From JAJDXO01 sp965213765 (GTDB lineage Bacteria > Pseudomonadota > Alphaproteobacteria > Rhodospirillales > UBA2165), in assembly GCA_965213765.1 (NCBI GenBank), contig OZ243926.1:2294001-2358000 (forward strand): 64,000 nucleotides of DNA, read 5' to 3'. A program made the translations under genes and the position numbers. Position 1 is the stretch's first letter, and each line of letters opens with the position of its first letter. Shown in pieces: positions 8,763 to 17,724 of the stretch. Under the pieces are notes generated by a model, which had not been told where the DNA came from, ran no database searches, and worked only from the letters and a program-made list of their open reading frames with translations.

Positions 8763-10010
8763 ATGGATTTGAAGCCATCGGCAAACGAAACCGGATGGCC
8801 CGAGGAAGGGCTAACACGCGTTCCCTACGATGTTTTCGACAGCGAGGAAATCTTCGAGCGAGAGCAGGAATGCTTGTTTAGGGGGCCAACCTGGAACTAT
8901 CTGGGCCTGGAGTGCGAAATCCCCAAGCCCGGCGATTACAAGCTGAACTTCATCGGAACCACGCCGATCATCGTCTGCCGCAACCGCGAGGGCGAAGTCC
9001 GGGCATTCGTCAACCGGTGCGCCCATCGCGGGTCACTGCTGTGCTTCAAGAACCGGGGCAACGAGAAGGTCTTCACCTGCGTCTACCACAATTGGTCATT
9101 CGATTTGGACGGCAACCTCAAGGGCATCGCGTTCCGCCGCGGCGTCAACGGCCAAGGGGGCATGCCCGAGGACTTCGACGAAGAAAAACACGGGCTGGAG
9201 GCCGTCCGGGTGACGACGCGGGGCGGGGTGGTGTTCGGTACCTTTTCGGACGACACGCCGGACCTAGAGGAATATCTCGGCCCCCGGATGACGGGGTTCA
9301 TCGACCGCATGTTCAATAGGCCGCTCAGGGTCATGGGCCACTACTCCCACCGCCTCCGCAACAATTGGAAGCTGGTGATGGAGAACGTCCGCGATCCCTA
9401 CCACGCCAGCATCCTGCATCTGTTCTTCGGTTCCTTCGGGCTGTCCCGCCACACCATGGAAGGCGCCGCGTTACTCGACGACAGCGCTTGGCATCACATC
9501 GTCTACACCAAGCGCGCCACTGACGATATTTCGGGCTCGGAATATGAGGGCGGGAAATTGAAGTCGATGAAATCGAACCTGAGCCTTGCCGATCCGACGT
9601 TGCTGGATGAGTGGCGGGAGTTCGATGACGGGATCACCAACATGGTCCAGACGGTGTTCCCGACGGTGACGTTCCAACAGATCACCAACTGCCTCGGCGT
9701 CCGCCATCTGGTGCCCAAGAGCCATGACGAGGCGGAAATGATTTGGACCCTGTTCGGGTACGGGGACGACGAGGACTGGCAGCGGGAGATCCGCCGCACG
9801 CAGGCCAATCTCGTCGGCCCGGCCGGGCTGATCTCTCTGGAGGACGGCGCCGTTACCAACTTCGTCCAGCGCGGAATCCGGGGACGCGAGGGTAACGAGG
9901 CCTCGGTGGTCGAGCTCGGCGGCGACGCCATCGAAAGCTCGGAAAACAGGGTAACCGAGGCGACCATACGCGGGTTCTGGAAAGGCTACCGCGACGTCAT
10001 GGGTCTCTAG
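8763..10010 (+). CDS. Aromatic-ring-hydroxylating dioxygenase, Rieske alpha subunit
   Basis: A 415-residue oxygenase large subunit. The Rieske [2Fe-2S] ligands are Cys86 and His88 (CAHRG) and Cys106 and His109 (CVYHNW). The catalytic mononuclear iron site shows as Asp211, His214 and His219 in NVRDPYHASILH. The N-terminal Rieske domain covers roughly residues 40-150 and the catalytic domain the rest. It hydroxylates an aromatic ring with O2 and electrons from a reductase; no reductase or ferredoxin gene lies nearby. A GGGAGGG site precedes the start. The beta subunit follows after 14 bp. Confidence 0.95.
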   Translation: MDLKPSANETGWPEEGLTRVPYDVFDSEEIFEREQECLFRGPTWNYLGLECEIPKPGDYKLNFIGTTPIIVCRNREGEVRAFVNRCAHRGSLLCFKNRGNEKVFTCVYHNWSFDLDGNLKGIAFRRGVNGQGGMPEDFDEEKHGLEAVRVTTRGGVVFGTFSDDTPDLEEYLGPRMTGFIDRMFNRPLRVMGHYSHRLRNNWKLVMENVRDPYHASILHLFFGSFGLSRHTMEGAALLDDSAWHHIVYTKRATDDISGSEYEGGKLKSMKSNLSLADPTLLDEWREFDDGITNMVQTVFPTVTFQQITNCLGVRHLVPKSHDEAEMIWTLFGYGDDEDWQREIRRTQANLVGPAGLISLEDGAVTNFVQRGIRGREGNEASVVELGGDAIESSENRVTEATIRGFWKGYRDVMGL

Positions 10011-10024
10011 GACCGGAGACGGCC

Positions 10025-10498
10025 ATGGATACCTTCGACACCCGGCATCAGGTCGACCAGCTTCAGATCGACTACGCCTATTGCATCGATTCCGGCCATT
10101 TCGAAGACTGGCCGGAATTCTTCACCGACGAATGCGTCTATCAGATCATTACCCGGGACAGCTACGAACAAGGGCATGAATCGGGTTTCTACTATTGCCG
10201 CTCGAAAAATATGCTTCGGGACCGCGTCCTGGCGCTTCGCGAGACCACCATCTACGAGCCACAGCGGTATCGCCACATCATCAGCGGCGCCCGTATTCTG
10301 GAATCCGATGAAGAGAAATGCAGGGCCGAGTCGAATTTGATCGTTGTCCGGACCTTGCAGGCCGGGGAAATGAGCATATTCGCAGCCGGCGCCTACCTCG
10401 ACACCATCACGTTCGCGTCGGGGACGCCGAAATTCATCGAAAAGGTCGTCGTGACCGATTCACCCCAAATCGACATGCTGCTCGCGGGTCCGCTCTAG
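10025..10498 (+). CDS. Aromatic-ring-hydroxylating dioxygenase, beta subunit
   Basis: A 157-residue protein of the ring-hydroxylating beta-subunit family (SnoaL/NTF2-like fold). It has the typical opening in which an acidic helix is followed by YCIDSGHFEDWPEFFTDEC. It has no catalytic metal of its own and supports the alpha subunit in an alpha3beta3 complex. It follows the alpha gene directly and is almost certainly co-transcribed with it and with the amidohydrolase behind it. Confidence 0.9.
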   Translation: MDTFDTRHQVDQLQIDYAYCIDSGHFEDWPEFFTDECVYQIITRDSYEQGHESGFYYCRSKNMLRDRVLALRETTIYEPQRYRHIISGARILESDEEKCRAESNLIVVRTLQAGEMSIFAAGAYLDTITFASGTPKFIEKVVVTDSPQIDMLLAGPL

Positions 10499-10522
10499 AA
10501 AAACTCATCGGGGACGACACAC

Positions 10523-11500
10523 ATGACAATTATCGACATCCATACCCATTCGCTGAGCGAGGACTGGCTTCAGCGTCTTCGCATGTACGGCGCGCCGGAG
10601 ATCGAGCTAAAGCCGCTCCCCGACGGCCGGGAAGTTCTCGTCGAACAGGGGGTGCAGAGTCTCGTTCCGTGCCCCGAGATGTTCGACTACGACCTGCGGA
10701 TCAAAGACATGGACGCGGCCGGCATCGACCTTTCGGTGGTATCGCTGACCAGCCCGTCGGTCTATTGGGGCGGGGCGGAGGTCAGTGCCGAGACCGCCCG
10801 GTCCATCAATGACAGCATGGCGGCCGCCCAAACCGCCTACCCCGACAGAATTCGCTGGTTCGCCACCTTGCCGTGGCAGTATCCGGATTTTGCGGTCGAA
10901 GAATTGGAACGCGCCATCGGCGCCGGCGCGGTCGGCGTCATGGTGCTGGCCAATATTCACGGCACCAGGCTGGTCGATCCGTCTTTGGCGCCGGTCTGGC
11001 AGGCCATCGACCGCCATGCCTTGCCGGTACTGGTTCATCCGACCGCGCCTCCCGGCGTTCGTGAAATGGATCTCGGACGGCTGCTGGCGTCGGTCGGTTT
11101 TACCTTCGACACGTCGCTCGCCATTGGCCGCATGGTCCTGGAGGGCTTCCTCGATACCTATCCGAACCTCACCCTTATCGCGTCCCACGGCGGCGGCAAT
11201 TTGCCTTATCTGGCGGGCCGGATGGATTTGTTTTTCGAGCAGCGGACACCTGCGGCGGAAAGGAAGATCAGTGAGCCGCCGAGCGCGCATCTCGGCCGGA
11301 TTTACTATGATTCAATTGTCTATCAGCCGGGCTGCCTGACACTTTGCGTGGAAATGGGCGGAGCGGCGCACGTGCTGTTCGGCACCGACTATCCTCACCC
11401 TGCCGACATCCCGTTTCTCATGGAGTTGGCTGATGGATTGCCCGCCGACCAGTCGCGCGCCATTAAGGGTGAGAACGCCCGCCGCCTGTTCGGACTGTAG
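10523..11500 (+). CDS. Amidohydrolase-2 family metal-dependent decarboxylase or hydrolase
   Basis: A 325-residue TIM-barrel protein of the ACMSD/LigY/LigW-like amidohydrolase family. The metal-binding HxH is His7 and His9 (IDIHTHS). Further ligands are likely in LVHPTAPPG near residue 173, in LIASHGGGNLPYLAGRMD near residue 220, and in GTDYPHP near residue 290. Relatives decarboxylate or hydrolyse ring-cleavage or aromatic acids without O2. Its place behind the Rieske genes suggests it handles a downstream product. The exact reaction is not predictable. Confidence 0.9.
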   Translation: MTIIDIHTHSLSEDWLQRLRMYGAPEIELKPLPDGREVLVEQGVQSLVPCPEMFDYDLRIKDMDAAGIDLSVVSLTSPSVYWGGAEVSAETARSINDSMAAAQTAYPDRIRWFATLPWQYPDFAVEELERAIGAGAVGVMVLANIHGTRLVDPSLAPVWQAIDRHALPVLVHPTAPPGVREMDLGRLLASVGFTFDTSLAIGRMVLEGFLDTYPNLTLIASHGGGNLPYLAGRMDLFFEQRTPAAERKISEPPSAHLGRIYYDSIVYQPGCLTLCVEMGGAAHVLFGTDYPHPADIPFLMELADGLPADQSRAIKGENARRLFGL

Positions 11501-11512
11501 GGGGAAGGGAAT

Positions 11513-13846
11513 ATGGATACGGGCATCGGCCAGCCTGTTCGGCGCAGGGAAGACGGTCGCCTCGTGACCGGCAAGGGGACGTTCAGCGACGATGTGAACA
11601 TGCCCGGTCAGGCCTACGCCGTCGTGGTCCGATCGCCCCATGCCCATGCCCGCATCCTGTCCATCGGCACCTCGGCCGCCAAGGCCGTTCCCGGCGTTCT
11701 CGCCGTTCTGACCGGCGCCGACCGGGAGGCCGACGGGCTGAACCCGATTCCCCATGTGGCGCTGCCGGGTTCAGGCCTCGACATCACCCTGGTGCCCAAG
11801 TACGGAGAACCGTTCTACGGACCTCAACATATCCTGACCAACGACAAGGTGCGTCTGGTCGGCGAAGGCGTGGCGCTGGTGGTTGCCGAAACCAGGGACA
11901 TCGCCAAGGACGCCGCCGAGCTGGTCGAAGTCGACTACGAAGTCCTGCCGTCCGTGACGGCGACCCTTCCGGCCGCAGAGCCCGGCGCGCCGCTGGTATG
12001 GGACGAGATGCAGTCCAATGTCGTGATCGATGCCGACGTGGGCGACCAAGCGGCCACCGACGCGGCATTCGAAAAAGCCCACAAGGTGGTCCGGCTCGAG
12101 ACCTGGGTGCGGCGGGTAACCGGCGTTCCGATGGAACCTCGAAGCGGCGTTGCCGCCTATAGTCCGGAGACCGGGCGATTCAACGTCCATTGGGGCGGCG
12201 GCGGGGTGGTGCGGCCCAAGCGGGAGCTCTCCATGATCATGGGCGTGGAGTTCGATGACGTGCGGGTGACGGCCAAGGACATCGGCGGCAATTTCGGTAC
12301 CAAGAATAGTTTCTACCCGGAGACCGCGCTGGTCGCTTGGGCGGCCAAGCGGACCGGCCGGCCGGTAAAATACGTTGCCGAGCGAACCGAGGCCTTCCTT
12401 ACCGATTACCAGGGCCGGGACCTTGCGGTGACCGCCGAGCTGGCCCTCGACTCGTCGGGCCGGTTCCTCGCCATGCGCGGATCGAACCTGTCGAATATCG
12501 GTGCCTACCCGGTGTCCATCGTGCCCCTCACCAAAGGGGTGGAGATCATGACCGGGGTCTATGACATCCCGGTCGCGTATTTCCGGGCCCGGGGGGTTTA
12601 CTCCAACACCGCTTCCACCGCCCCTTACCGGAGCGCCGGCCGGCCGGAGGTGATGTTTGTCACCGAAAGACTGGTCGATCTGGCGGCCCGCGAAATGGAA
12701 ATGGATCCGGCTGATATCCGGCGCAGGAACCTGGTGCCGGCGGGCGCGTTTCCGCACGAGAACAAGCTCGGCATGACCTACGACTCCGGCGACTATGTGG
12801 GCGCCATGGAATGGGCATTGGAACTGGCCGATACGGCGGTCTTCGATGGCAGGAAGAAGGAGACCGAAGCCAAGGGTCTCGTCCGCGGCCTCGGCATCGC
12901 CAATTACATCGAAACCTCCACCGGGTTGCCGCGGGAGCGAAGCGATATCACGGTACGCCCGGAGGGGTCCATCGACGTGGTGGTCGGCACGCTCTCCAGC
13001 GGTCAGGGCCACGAGACCAGCTTCACACAGGTAGTCAGCGAGTGGTTTGGCGTACCCCTTGAGGAAGTCAATCTTGTCCAGGGGGACACGGATATCGTCG
13101 TGTTCGGCGGCGGCTCCCACTCGGGAAGGTCCATGCGGCTCGCCGGCCGGGTGATGGGCGAGGCGACGGAGAAGATCATCGCCAAGGCCAAGGAAATCGC
13201 CGCACACAACCTGGAGGCTGCCGTCCCGGACATCGAACTTGCCCGTGGCAAGCTGACGGTGGCCGGGACCGACCGGTCGCTCGGACTCTATGACGCGGCG
13301 CGCCTGGCCGAGACGGACACGACCTTGCCGGAAGAACTCCGGGGACCGCTCGCCGCGACAGGCGATCAGACCGCGACCGTGCCCGACTTCCCGTTCGGCT
13401 GCCATATTTGCGAGGTGGAGGTGGATGTCGAAACCGGCGCCTTCCAAATCGACAGATATTCGGGCGTCGACGATGTCGGCCGGGCGATCAATCCGTTGAT
13501 CCTTCACGGTCAGGCCCATGGCGCCATTGTTCAGGGCCTGGGACAGGCGCTCTCCGAGCTTGTCCATTACGATCCCGAGACCGGCCAATGCCTGTCGGCA
13601 ACATTTATGGATTACGGCATGCCGGTCGCCAGCCAGTATCCATCATTCGTTACCGAGATCAGCGAGGTACCCTCGACAACAAACCCCTTGGGGATTCGCG
13701 CGGGCGGCGAAGGGGGCACCACCCCGGCGCTTGCCGTGGTCGTAAACGCGGTCGTCGACGCGCTCGCCGACTTCGGTGTCAGCCATCTCGAAATGCCGCT
13801 CACCGCAGAGAGTATCTGGCGTGCCATCCATGACACATCCGCCTAG
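11513..13846 (+). CDS. Molybdenum hydroxylase large subunit (xanthine dehydrogenase/CoxL family)
   Basis: A 777-residue molybdopterin-binding subunit. The start (GQPVRRREDGRLVTGKGTFSDDV) and the order of the ferredoxin-like first domain and two molybdopterin domains are typical. Pterin-contact segments include GGNFGTKNSFYPE near residue 260 and SSGQGHETSFTQV near residue 497. The active-site loop reads PYRSAGRPE, like form-II CoxL and aldehyde-oxidase-type proteins rather than true CO dehydrogenase. Such enzymes hydroxylate N-heterocycles, aldehydes or CoA-bound furans with water-derived oxygen. The usual [2Fe-2S] and FAD subunit genes are absent here. A strong GGGGGAAGGG site precedes the start. 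Confidence 0.93.
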   Translation: MDTGIGQPVRRREDGRLVTGKGTFSDDVNMPGQAYAVVVRSPHAHARILSIGTSAAKAVPGVLAVLTGADREADGLNPIPHVALPGSGLDITLVPKYGEPFYGPQHILTNDKVRLVGEGVALVVAETRDIAKDAAELVEVDYEVLPSVTATLPAAEPGAPLVWDEMQSNVVIDADVGDQAATDAAFEKAHKVVRLETWVRRVTGVPMEPRSGVAAYSPETGRFNVHWGGGGVVRPKRELSMIMGVEFDDVRVTAKDIGGNFGTKNSFYPETALVAWAAKRTGRPVKYVAERTEAFLTDYQGRDLAVTAELALDSSGRFLAMRGSNLSNIGAYPVSIVPLTKGVEIMTGVYDIPVAYFRARGVYSNTASTAPYRSAGRPEVMFVTERLVDLAAREMEMDPADIRRRNLVPAGAFPHENKLGMTYDSGDYVGAMEWALELADTAVFDGRKKETEAKGLVRGLGIANYIETSTGLPRERSDITVRPEGSIDVVVGTLSSGQGHETSFTQVVSEWFGVPLEEVNLVQGDTDIVVFGGGSHSGRSMRLAGRVMGEATEKIIAKAKEIAAHNLEAAVPDIELARGKLTVAGTDRSLGLYDAARLAETDTTLPEELRGPLAATGDQTATVPDFPFGCHICEVEVDVETGAFQIDRYSGVDDVGRAINPLILHGQAHGAIVQGLGQALSELVHYDPETGQCLSATFMDYGMPVASQYPSFVTEISEVPSTTNPLGIRAGGEGGTTPALAVVVNAVVDALADFGVSHLEMPLTAESIWRAIHDTSA

Positions 13847-13913
13847 TCTCAATTCCGGGCTGACCGGCGCTTGAACGCGCTCCACAATCCCAACGAGCAT
13901 TCGGGGAGGAAAC

Positions 13914-14639
13914 GTGACGAACAATATTCGCACCGCGCAAGACGGCGAGATCACGAACATCACCATCGATAGCCCGGATGACGGCAATCGGGTAAGCGAC
14001 GAAATGGCGGCGCATCTTGCGGGCTTGATGCAACAGGCATCGGAGGGAAGCAAGGCGATCGTCCTCCGGACGGTCGGCGAGGACTTCTGTCTCGGCAGAA
14101 AAACCATGGGCCGGACCTGGCCGCAGCCCGAGGCCCTGGAATCGCGCGAAAAGATGAGCGTGGTGTTCGACTTCTACGACACCTTCCGGCGAATCGGAAT
14201 TCCGGTCATCGCGCCAATCCAGGGACGGGCTTCCGGGTTCGGTTGCGCCATCGCCGCGCTGACCGATATCACGATTGCCGCCCGGTCGGCCCGCTTTGAA
14301 CTGCCCGAGACCAGCCACCGCATCATGCCCACCGCGGCCATGTCCTCCATGGTCGACCGGGTTTCGCGGAAAGGCCTGCTCTACCTCAGCTATTCGGCTC
14401 AATCCATCGACGCCGCGAATGCACTGGCCATCGGCTTGGTCGGCGAAGTGGTCGCGGACGACGAGGTGGAGGCGGCCTTGGGTCGGGTGGTCGAGAACAT
14501 TCGCCGGATGCCCTGGCCGGCCGTCTACACGATTAAGGCCTTCGCGTCCAATGCCATTGGGATGTCCATCAACGGCGTAAACGACTACGCCCAGAACCTC
14601 CACGCGACGGTCAACACGTCGTCAAGAATGCGGGAATAG
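13914..14639 (+). CDS. Enoyl-CoA hydratase/isomerase (crotonase) family protein
   Basis: A 241-residue crotonase-fold protein starting at a GTG with a GGGGAGGAAA site. The oxyanion-hole regions are near residue 57 (FCLGR) and in PIQGRASGFGCAIAALTDI near residue 105. The stretch after ELPETSHRIMP differs from the usual GxxPGxGGT pattern, so the reaction need not be hydration; decarboxylation, ring opening or hydrolysis are open. It lies between the molybdenum hydroxylase and the TAXI transporter, which implies a CoA-thioester step. No CoA ligase gene is seen. Confidence 0.87.
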   Translation: MTNNIRTAQDGEITNITIDSPDDGNRVSDEMAAHLAGLMQQASEGSKAIVLRTVGEDFCLGRKTMGRTWPQPEALESREKMSVVFDFYDTFRRIGIPVIAPIQGRASGFGCAIAALTDITIAARSARFELPETSHRIMPTAAMSSMVDRVSRKGLLYLSYSAQSIDAANALAIGLVGEVVADDEVEAALGRVVENIRRMPWPAVYTIKAFASNAIGMSINGVNDYAQNLHATVNTSSRMRE

Positions 14640-14778
14640 CGTTTGAACGACGCCGGCGGTGCCCGATCGGCATGTTCGCCACGCGAACATTCGGGATTGA
14701 TGAGCGCTTGCCCGGCTATTCAGGAACCGCTCCGTGCCTGTACCATCCATCCGAACACTTATTCACTGGGAGGAAAAC

Positions 14779-15741
14779 ATGCAGCATTCAAAATTCCTGG
14801 TTGCGGCCGGTTTGGCCGCGCTGGTGGCCGCTCCGGCGGCTGCCCAGACCGTGGGCGTCGGCACGACCAAAGGCGGCTTCACCAACCAGGCCGGCCAATC
14901 CTTGTCCAAGGTCGTGTCCCAAATGACCGATATTCAGATGCGGTCCCAGCCCTTCGGCGGGTCAAGCGTCTATGTCCCGGCTGTCAATGCGGGCAAGCTG
15001 GAATTCGGTTTGGTGAACGAGCTTGAATCTCTGTACGCCGTAACGGGCACTGGCGTTTACCCGGGCCGTAAGCACCCCAATCTGCGAGTCGTTACGGCGA
15101 CCATTCCGTTCCGCGTCGCGACCTTCGCCCGCAAGGATTCCAACATCAAGACCCTTAAGGATCTAAAGGGCAAGCGGGTGCCCAGCGGTTGGTCATCCCA
15201 GCGCATTATTCAGCCGCTGATGGAAGCGCAGCTCGCCAATGCGGGCCTGACCTATGACGATGTGGTCAAGGTGCCGGTCCCCAACGTCGTCAAGAGCGCC
15301 GACGTCTTCGCCGCCGGCGGGGCGGACGTATTCCACTTCGTCTTCGGCGCCGGCAAGGTGCGCGAGACCAACGCCAAGGTTCGGGGCGGCATCCGCGTGC
15401 TGCCGTTTGACCCCTCGCCGTCGGCATTGGCCGCGGCCCGTAAGCATGTGCCGCCGGCTTTCGCCAAGCCTGAAGCGCCCTCCAAGCGCAACGTGGGCGT
15501 GGATGCGCCCCTGCATGTCATGACCTATTGGCATACCCTGGCCGCCGGGGCCCATGTGTCGGATGACGTGGTGTACAAAGTCGCCAAAACCATGCACGAA
15601 AACCGCGCTGCGCTGGTCAAGGCGTTCCCGGGCTGGGGCGGGTTCCGGTCGGACAGTATGGCAATCAACTTCAAGGGGCTCACCTACCACCCGGGCGCCG
15701 TGAAGTTCTATAAGGAAAAAGGTATGTGGCCGCCCAAATAG
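14779..15741 (+). CDS. TAXI-family TRAP transporter binding protein
   Basis: A 320-residue periplasmic binding protein with a clear signal peptide (residues 1-20, cleavage after APAAA). It has the TAXI-family pattern: an early GVGTTKGGFTNQAGQSLSK segment, then RKHPNLRVVTATIPFRVATFARKDSNIKTLKDLKGKRVP. I start it at ATG 14779, which has a GGGAGGAAAA site; the reading frame extends 15 codons upstream without signal-peptide character. It serves the fused permease behind it. Confidence 0.92.
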   Translation: MQHSKFLVAAGLAALVAAPAAAQTVGVGTTKGGFTNQAGQSLSKVVSQMTDIQMRSQPFGGSSVYVPAVNAGKLEFGLVNELESLYAVTGTGVYPGRKHPNLRVVTATIPFRVATFARKDSNIKTLKDLKGKRVPSGWSSQRIIQPLMEAQLANAGLTYDDVVKVPVPNVVKSADVFAAGGADVFHFVFGAGKVRETNAKVRGGIRVLPFDPSPSALAAARKHVPPAFAKPEAPSKRNVGVDAPLHVMTYWHTLAAGAHVSDDVVYKVAKTMHENRAALVKAFPGWGGFRSDSMAINFKGLTYHPGAVKFYKEKGMWPPK

Positions 15742-15765
15742 GGTGAACCCGTCAGACGGCCCACC
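15742..15765 (+). promoter_or_regulatory. Weak hairpin between the TAXI gene and its permease gene
   Basis: GGTG at 15742-15745 pairs with CACC at 15762-15765, and CCGTC at 15749-15753 with GACGG at 15755-15759. The structure is imperfect with a very tight loop, much weaker than the other hairpins found after binding-protein genes in this window. Confidence 0.3.
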
Positions 15766-15786
15766 CACGCACCTCAGAGGCTGTCA

Positions 15787-17724
15787 GTGACCGACGCTGT
15801 CCCGACTGACGCCGGCAGCGGCACAAATTCGGCGATGAACGGCTTTATAGCCGTTCTCGCCGTCGTGTTGACGCTGGGCTCGATTGCCTGGGCTGCCGAC
15901 CTCTTCCGGATGGCCGGTCTGCTGCTTTATACGGAGCAGTTCCTGAGCGGCATTCTGGCAATCGCGGTGCCGCTGGTATTTCTGTCCGTCCGCGCGCGGA
16001 AAGGAAGCGAAGGCGCGCCCGTCCCCTGGTACGACTACCTATTCTCTCTCCTGGGGTTTGTCTGCGCCAATTACATGGCGGTGCGCTATCCGCAGCTGGC
16101 CGAACTGGTCTCCGACGCGCCCATTGATGGCCTGATCCCCGGCATCATCATCGTCGCACTCTTGATCGAGGGGCTGAGGCGCACCGTCGGCCATGTCCTC
16201 ACTGTCCTCGTGGTCGCCTTTGTTTTCCTGGGTCTGTTCGGCCACCTGCTGCCGGGCAAGCTGGCCGGCAAGGAAATGCTGACCCGGGATCTGTTCTATT
16301 ACCTGGCCTGGGACCCGACCAGTATCCTGGGCATCCCGTTGAAGATCGTGACCTCCATCGTCCTGGCCTTTGTCTTTTTCGGCCAAGTGCTGACAAAATC
16401 GGGAGGCTCGGCTTTTTTTACGGAATTTGCCATGGTGCTGGTCGGCCGCTACCGGGGCGGTCAAGCCAAGATCGCGGTGACCGGATCGGGCTTCTTCGGC
16501 TCCATCTCGGGCAGTGTGGTCTCCAACGTGGTCACCACCGGCGTCATCACCATCCCCTTGATGCGGAACGCCGGCTACAGGGGCGTTCAGGCGGGCGCGA
16601 TCGAGGCGGTGGCCTCAACCGGCGGCCAGCTTATGCCGCCGATCATGGGAGCGGCCGCCTTCCTCATGGCCGAGTTTCTGGAGATTCCCTACAAGGAGGT
16701 GGTGGTCGCGGCGCTTATCCCGGCGGTGCTTTATTACGTGGCGTTATTTATCCTGGCCGACCTGGAGGCGGCACGCACCAAAATCCAGCCGCTGAAAGAC
16801 GAAGAAATACCAAAACTGTGGGATGTGGTGAAGACCGGCTGGTACTTCCCGCTCCCCTTTGCAGCCCTGATCATCGCCTTGTTCAATTTCAATTTCTCGC
16901 CGGAAATGTCGGCGCTCATCGCGACCGGGGTCATCGTCGCGACCAGTACGATCTTTGGCTACAAGGGCAAGCGGCTTACGTTTCGAGATCTTCTGGATGC
17001 CGTACGGTCCACCGGTCACGCAGTCCTCGACATCATCATGATTGCGGCGGCCGCCGGTATCGTCATCGGCACCCTCAATGTGACCGGTGTCGGCTTCGGC
17101 ATGTCGCTCTTGCTGGTGGAGCTCGGCGGCACCAATCTCTTCCTGCTTTTGCTGATATCCGCGGTGGTCTGCATCATCCTCGGTATGGGCATGCCGACGG
17201 TCGCCGTCTACCTGATGCTGGCAACCCTGGTCGCGCCCGCCCTGATCGAGGTCGGTATCAACCCCATGGCGGCGCACCTGTTCATCCTCTATTTCGGCAT
17301 GATGTCGATGATCACGCCGCCGGTGGCCATCGCCGCCTTCGCGGCTGCGACGCTCACCGGGGAAGACGCCATGAAAACCGGGTTCGCGGCCATGCGCTTC
17401 GGCTGGTTTGCCTATCTGGTGCCGTTTCTCTTTGTTCTCAGCCCCAGCCTGCTGATGGAAGGCGGTGCATTTGAGGTTATCGCCACCGCGGTGACCGCCG
17501 CGGGGGGCGTATGGCTCGTTTCCATTGCCATCATGGGATACTTCGTTCGTGAGCTGGGACTTCTCTTGCGGGTTCTATTCGGACTTGCCGGCTTGGCGCT
17601 GCTCATTCCGGGCTCCGGGTTCGAGGGGGCACAGTTGACCGACATCGCCGGGCTGGTTACCGGCGCGTTGCTGATCGGGCGGGAAGTGGTGGCGAGTCGG
17701 GCGGCAAAAGCGAGCGCTCTTTAG
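15787..17724 (+). CDS. TRAP transporter fused permease (DctQ-DctM type, TAXI-associated)
   Basis: A 645-residue membrane protein in which the small and large permease functions are one chain, as is normal for TAXI systems. Helices fill nearly the whole length. The DctM-like part carries GSGFFGSISGSVVSNVVTTG near residue 230 and the GGQLMPPIMGAAAF loop near residue 278. GTG 15787 is the start, 45 bp after the TAXI gene. The gene ends in a tail-to-tail overlap with the flavin monooxygenase gene: the stop codons share TTAG. Confidence 0.92.
   Translation: MTDAVPTDAGSGTNSAMNGFIAVLAVVLTLGSIAWAADLFRMAGLLLYTEQFLSGILAIAVPLVFLSVRARKGSEGAPVPWYDYLFSLLGFVCANYMAVRYPQLAELVSDAPIDGLIPGIIIVALLIEGLRRTVGHVLTVLVVAFVFLGLFGHLLPGKLAGKEMLTRDLFYYLAWDPTSILGIPLKIVTSIVLAFVFFGQVLTKSGGSAFFTEFAMVLVGRYRGGQAKIAVTGSGFFGSISGSVVSNVVTTGVITIPLMRNAGYRGVQAGAIEAVASTGGQLMPPIMGAAAFLMAEFLEIPYKEVVVAALIPAVLYYVALFILADLEAARTKIQPLKDEEIPKLWDVVKTGWYFPLPFAALIIALFNFNFSPEMSALIATGVIVATSTIFGYKGKRLTFRDLLDAVRSTGHAVLDIIMIAAAAGIVIGTLNVTGVGFGMSLLLVELGGTNLFLLLLISAVVCIILGMGMPTVAVYLMLATLVAPALIEVGINPMAAHLFILYFGMMSMITPPVAIAAFAAATLTGEDAMKTGFAAMRFGWFAYLVPFLFVLSPSLLMEGGAFEVIATAVTAAGGVWLVSIAIMGYFVRELGLLLRVLFGLAGLALLIPGSGFEGAQLTDIAGLVTGALLIGREVVASRAAKASAL

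Noticed and set aside
8763..10498. Assignment of the Rieske pair to a named dioxygenase such as benzoate, biphenyl or phthalate type
   Set aside because: Motifs define the family but not the substrate, and no reductase gene or specific neighbour narrows it.
11771..13588. 605-residue open frame on the minus strand
   Set aside because: It lies wholly antisense to the molybdenum hydroxylase gene, whose motifs are complete. The translation is His/Gly/Arg-rich with no domain.
11513..13846. Carbon monoxide dehydrogenase large subunit (CoxL form I)
   Set aside because: The form-I active-site loop AYxCSFR is absent; the loop here is PYRSAGR, and coxS/coxM are missing.
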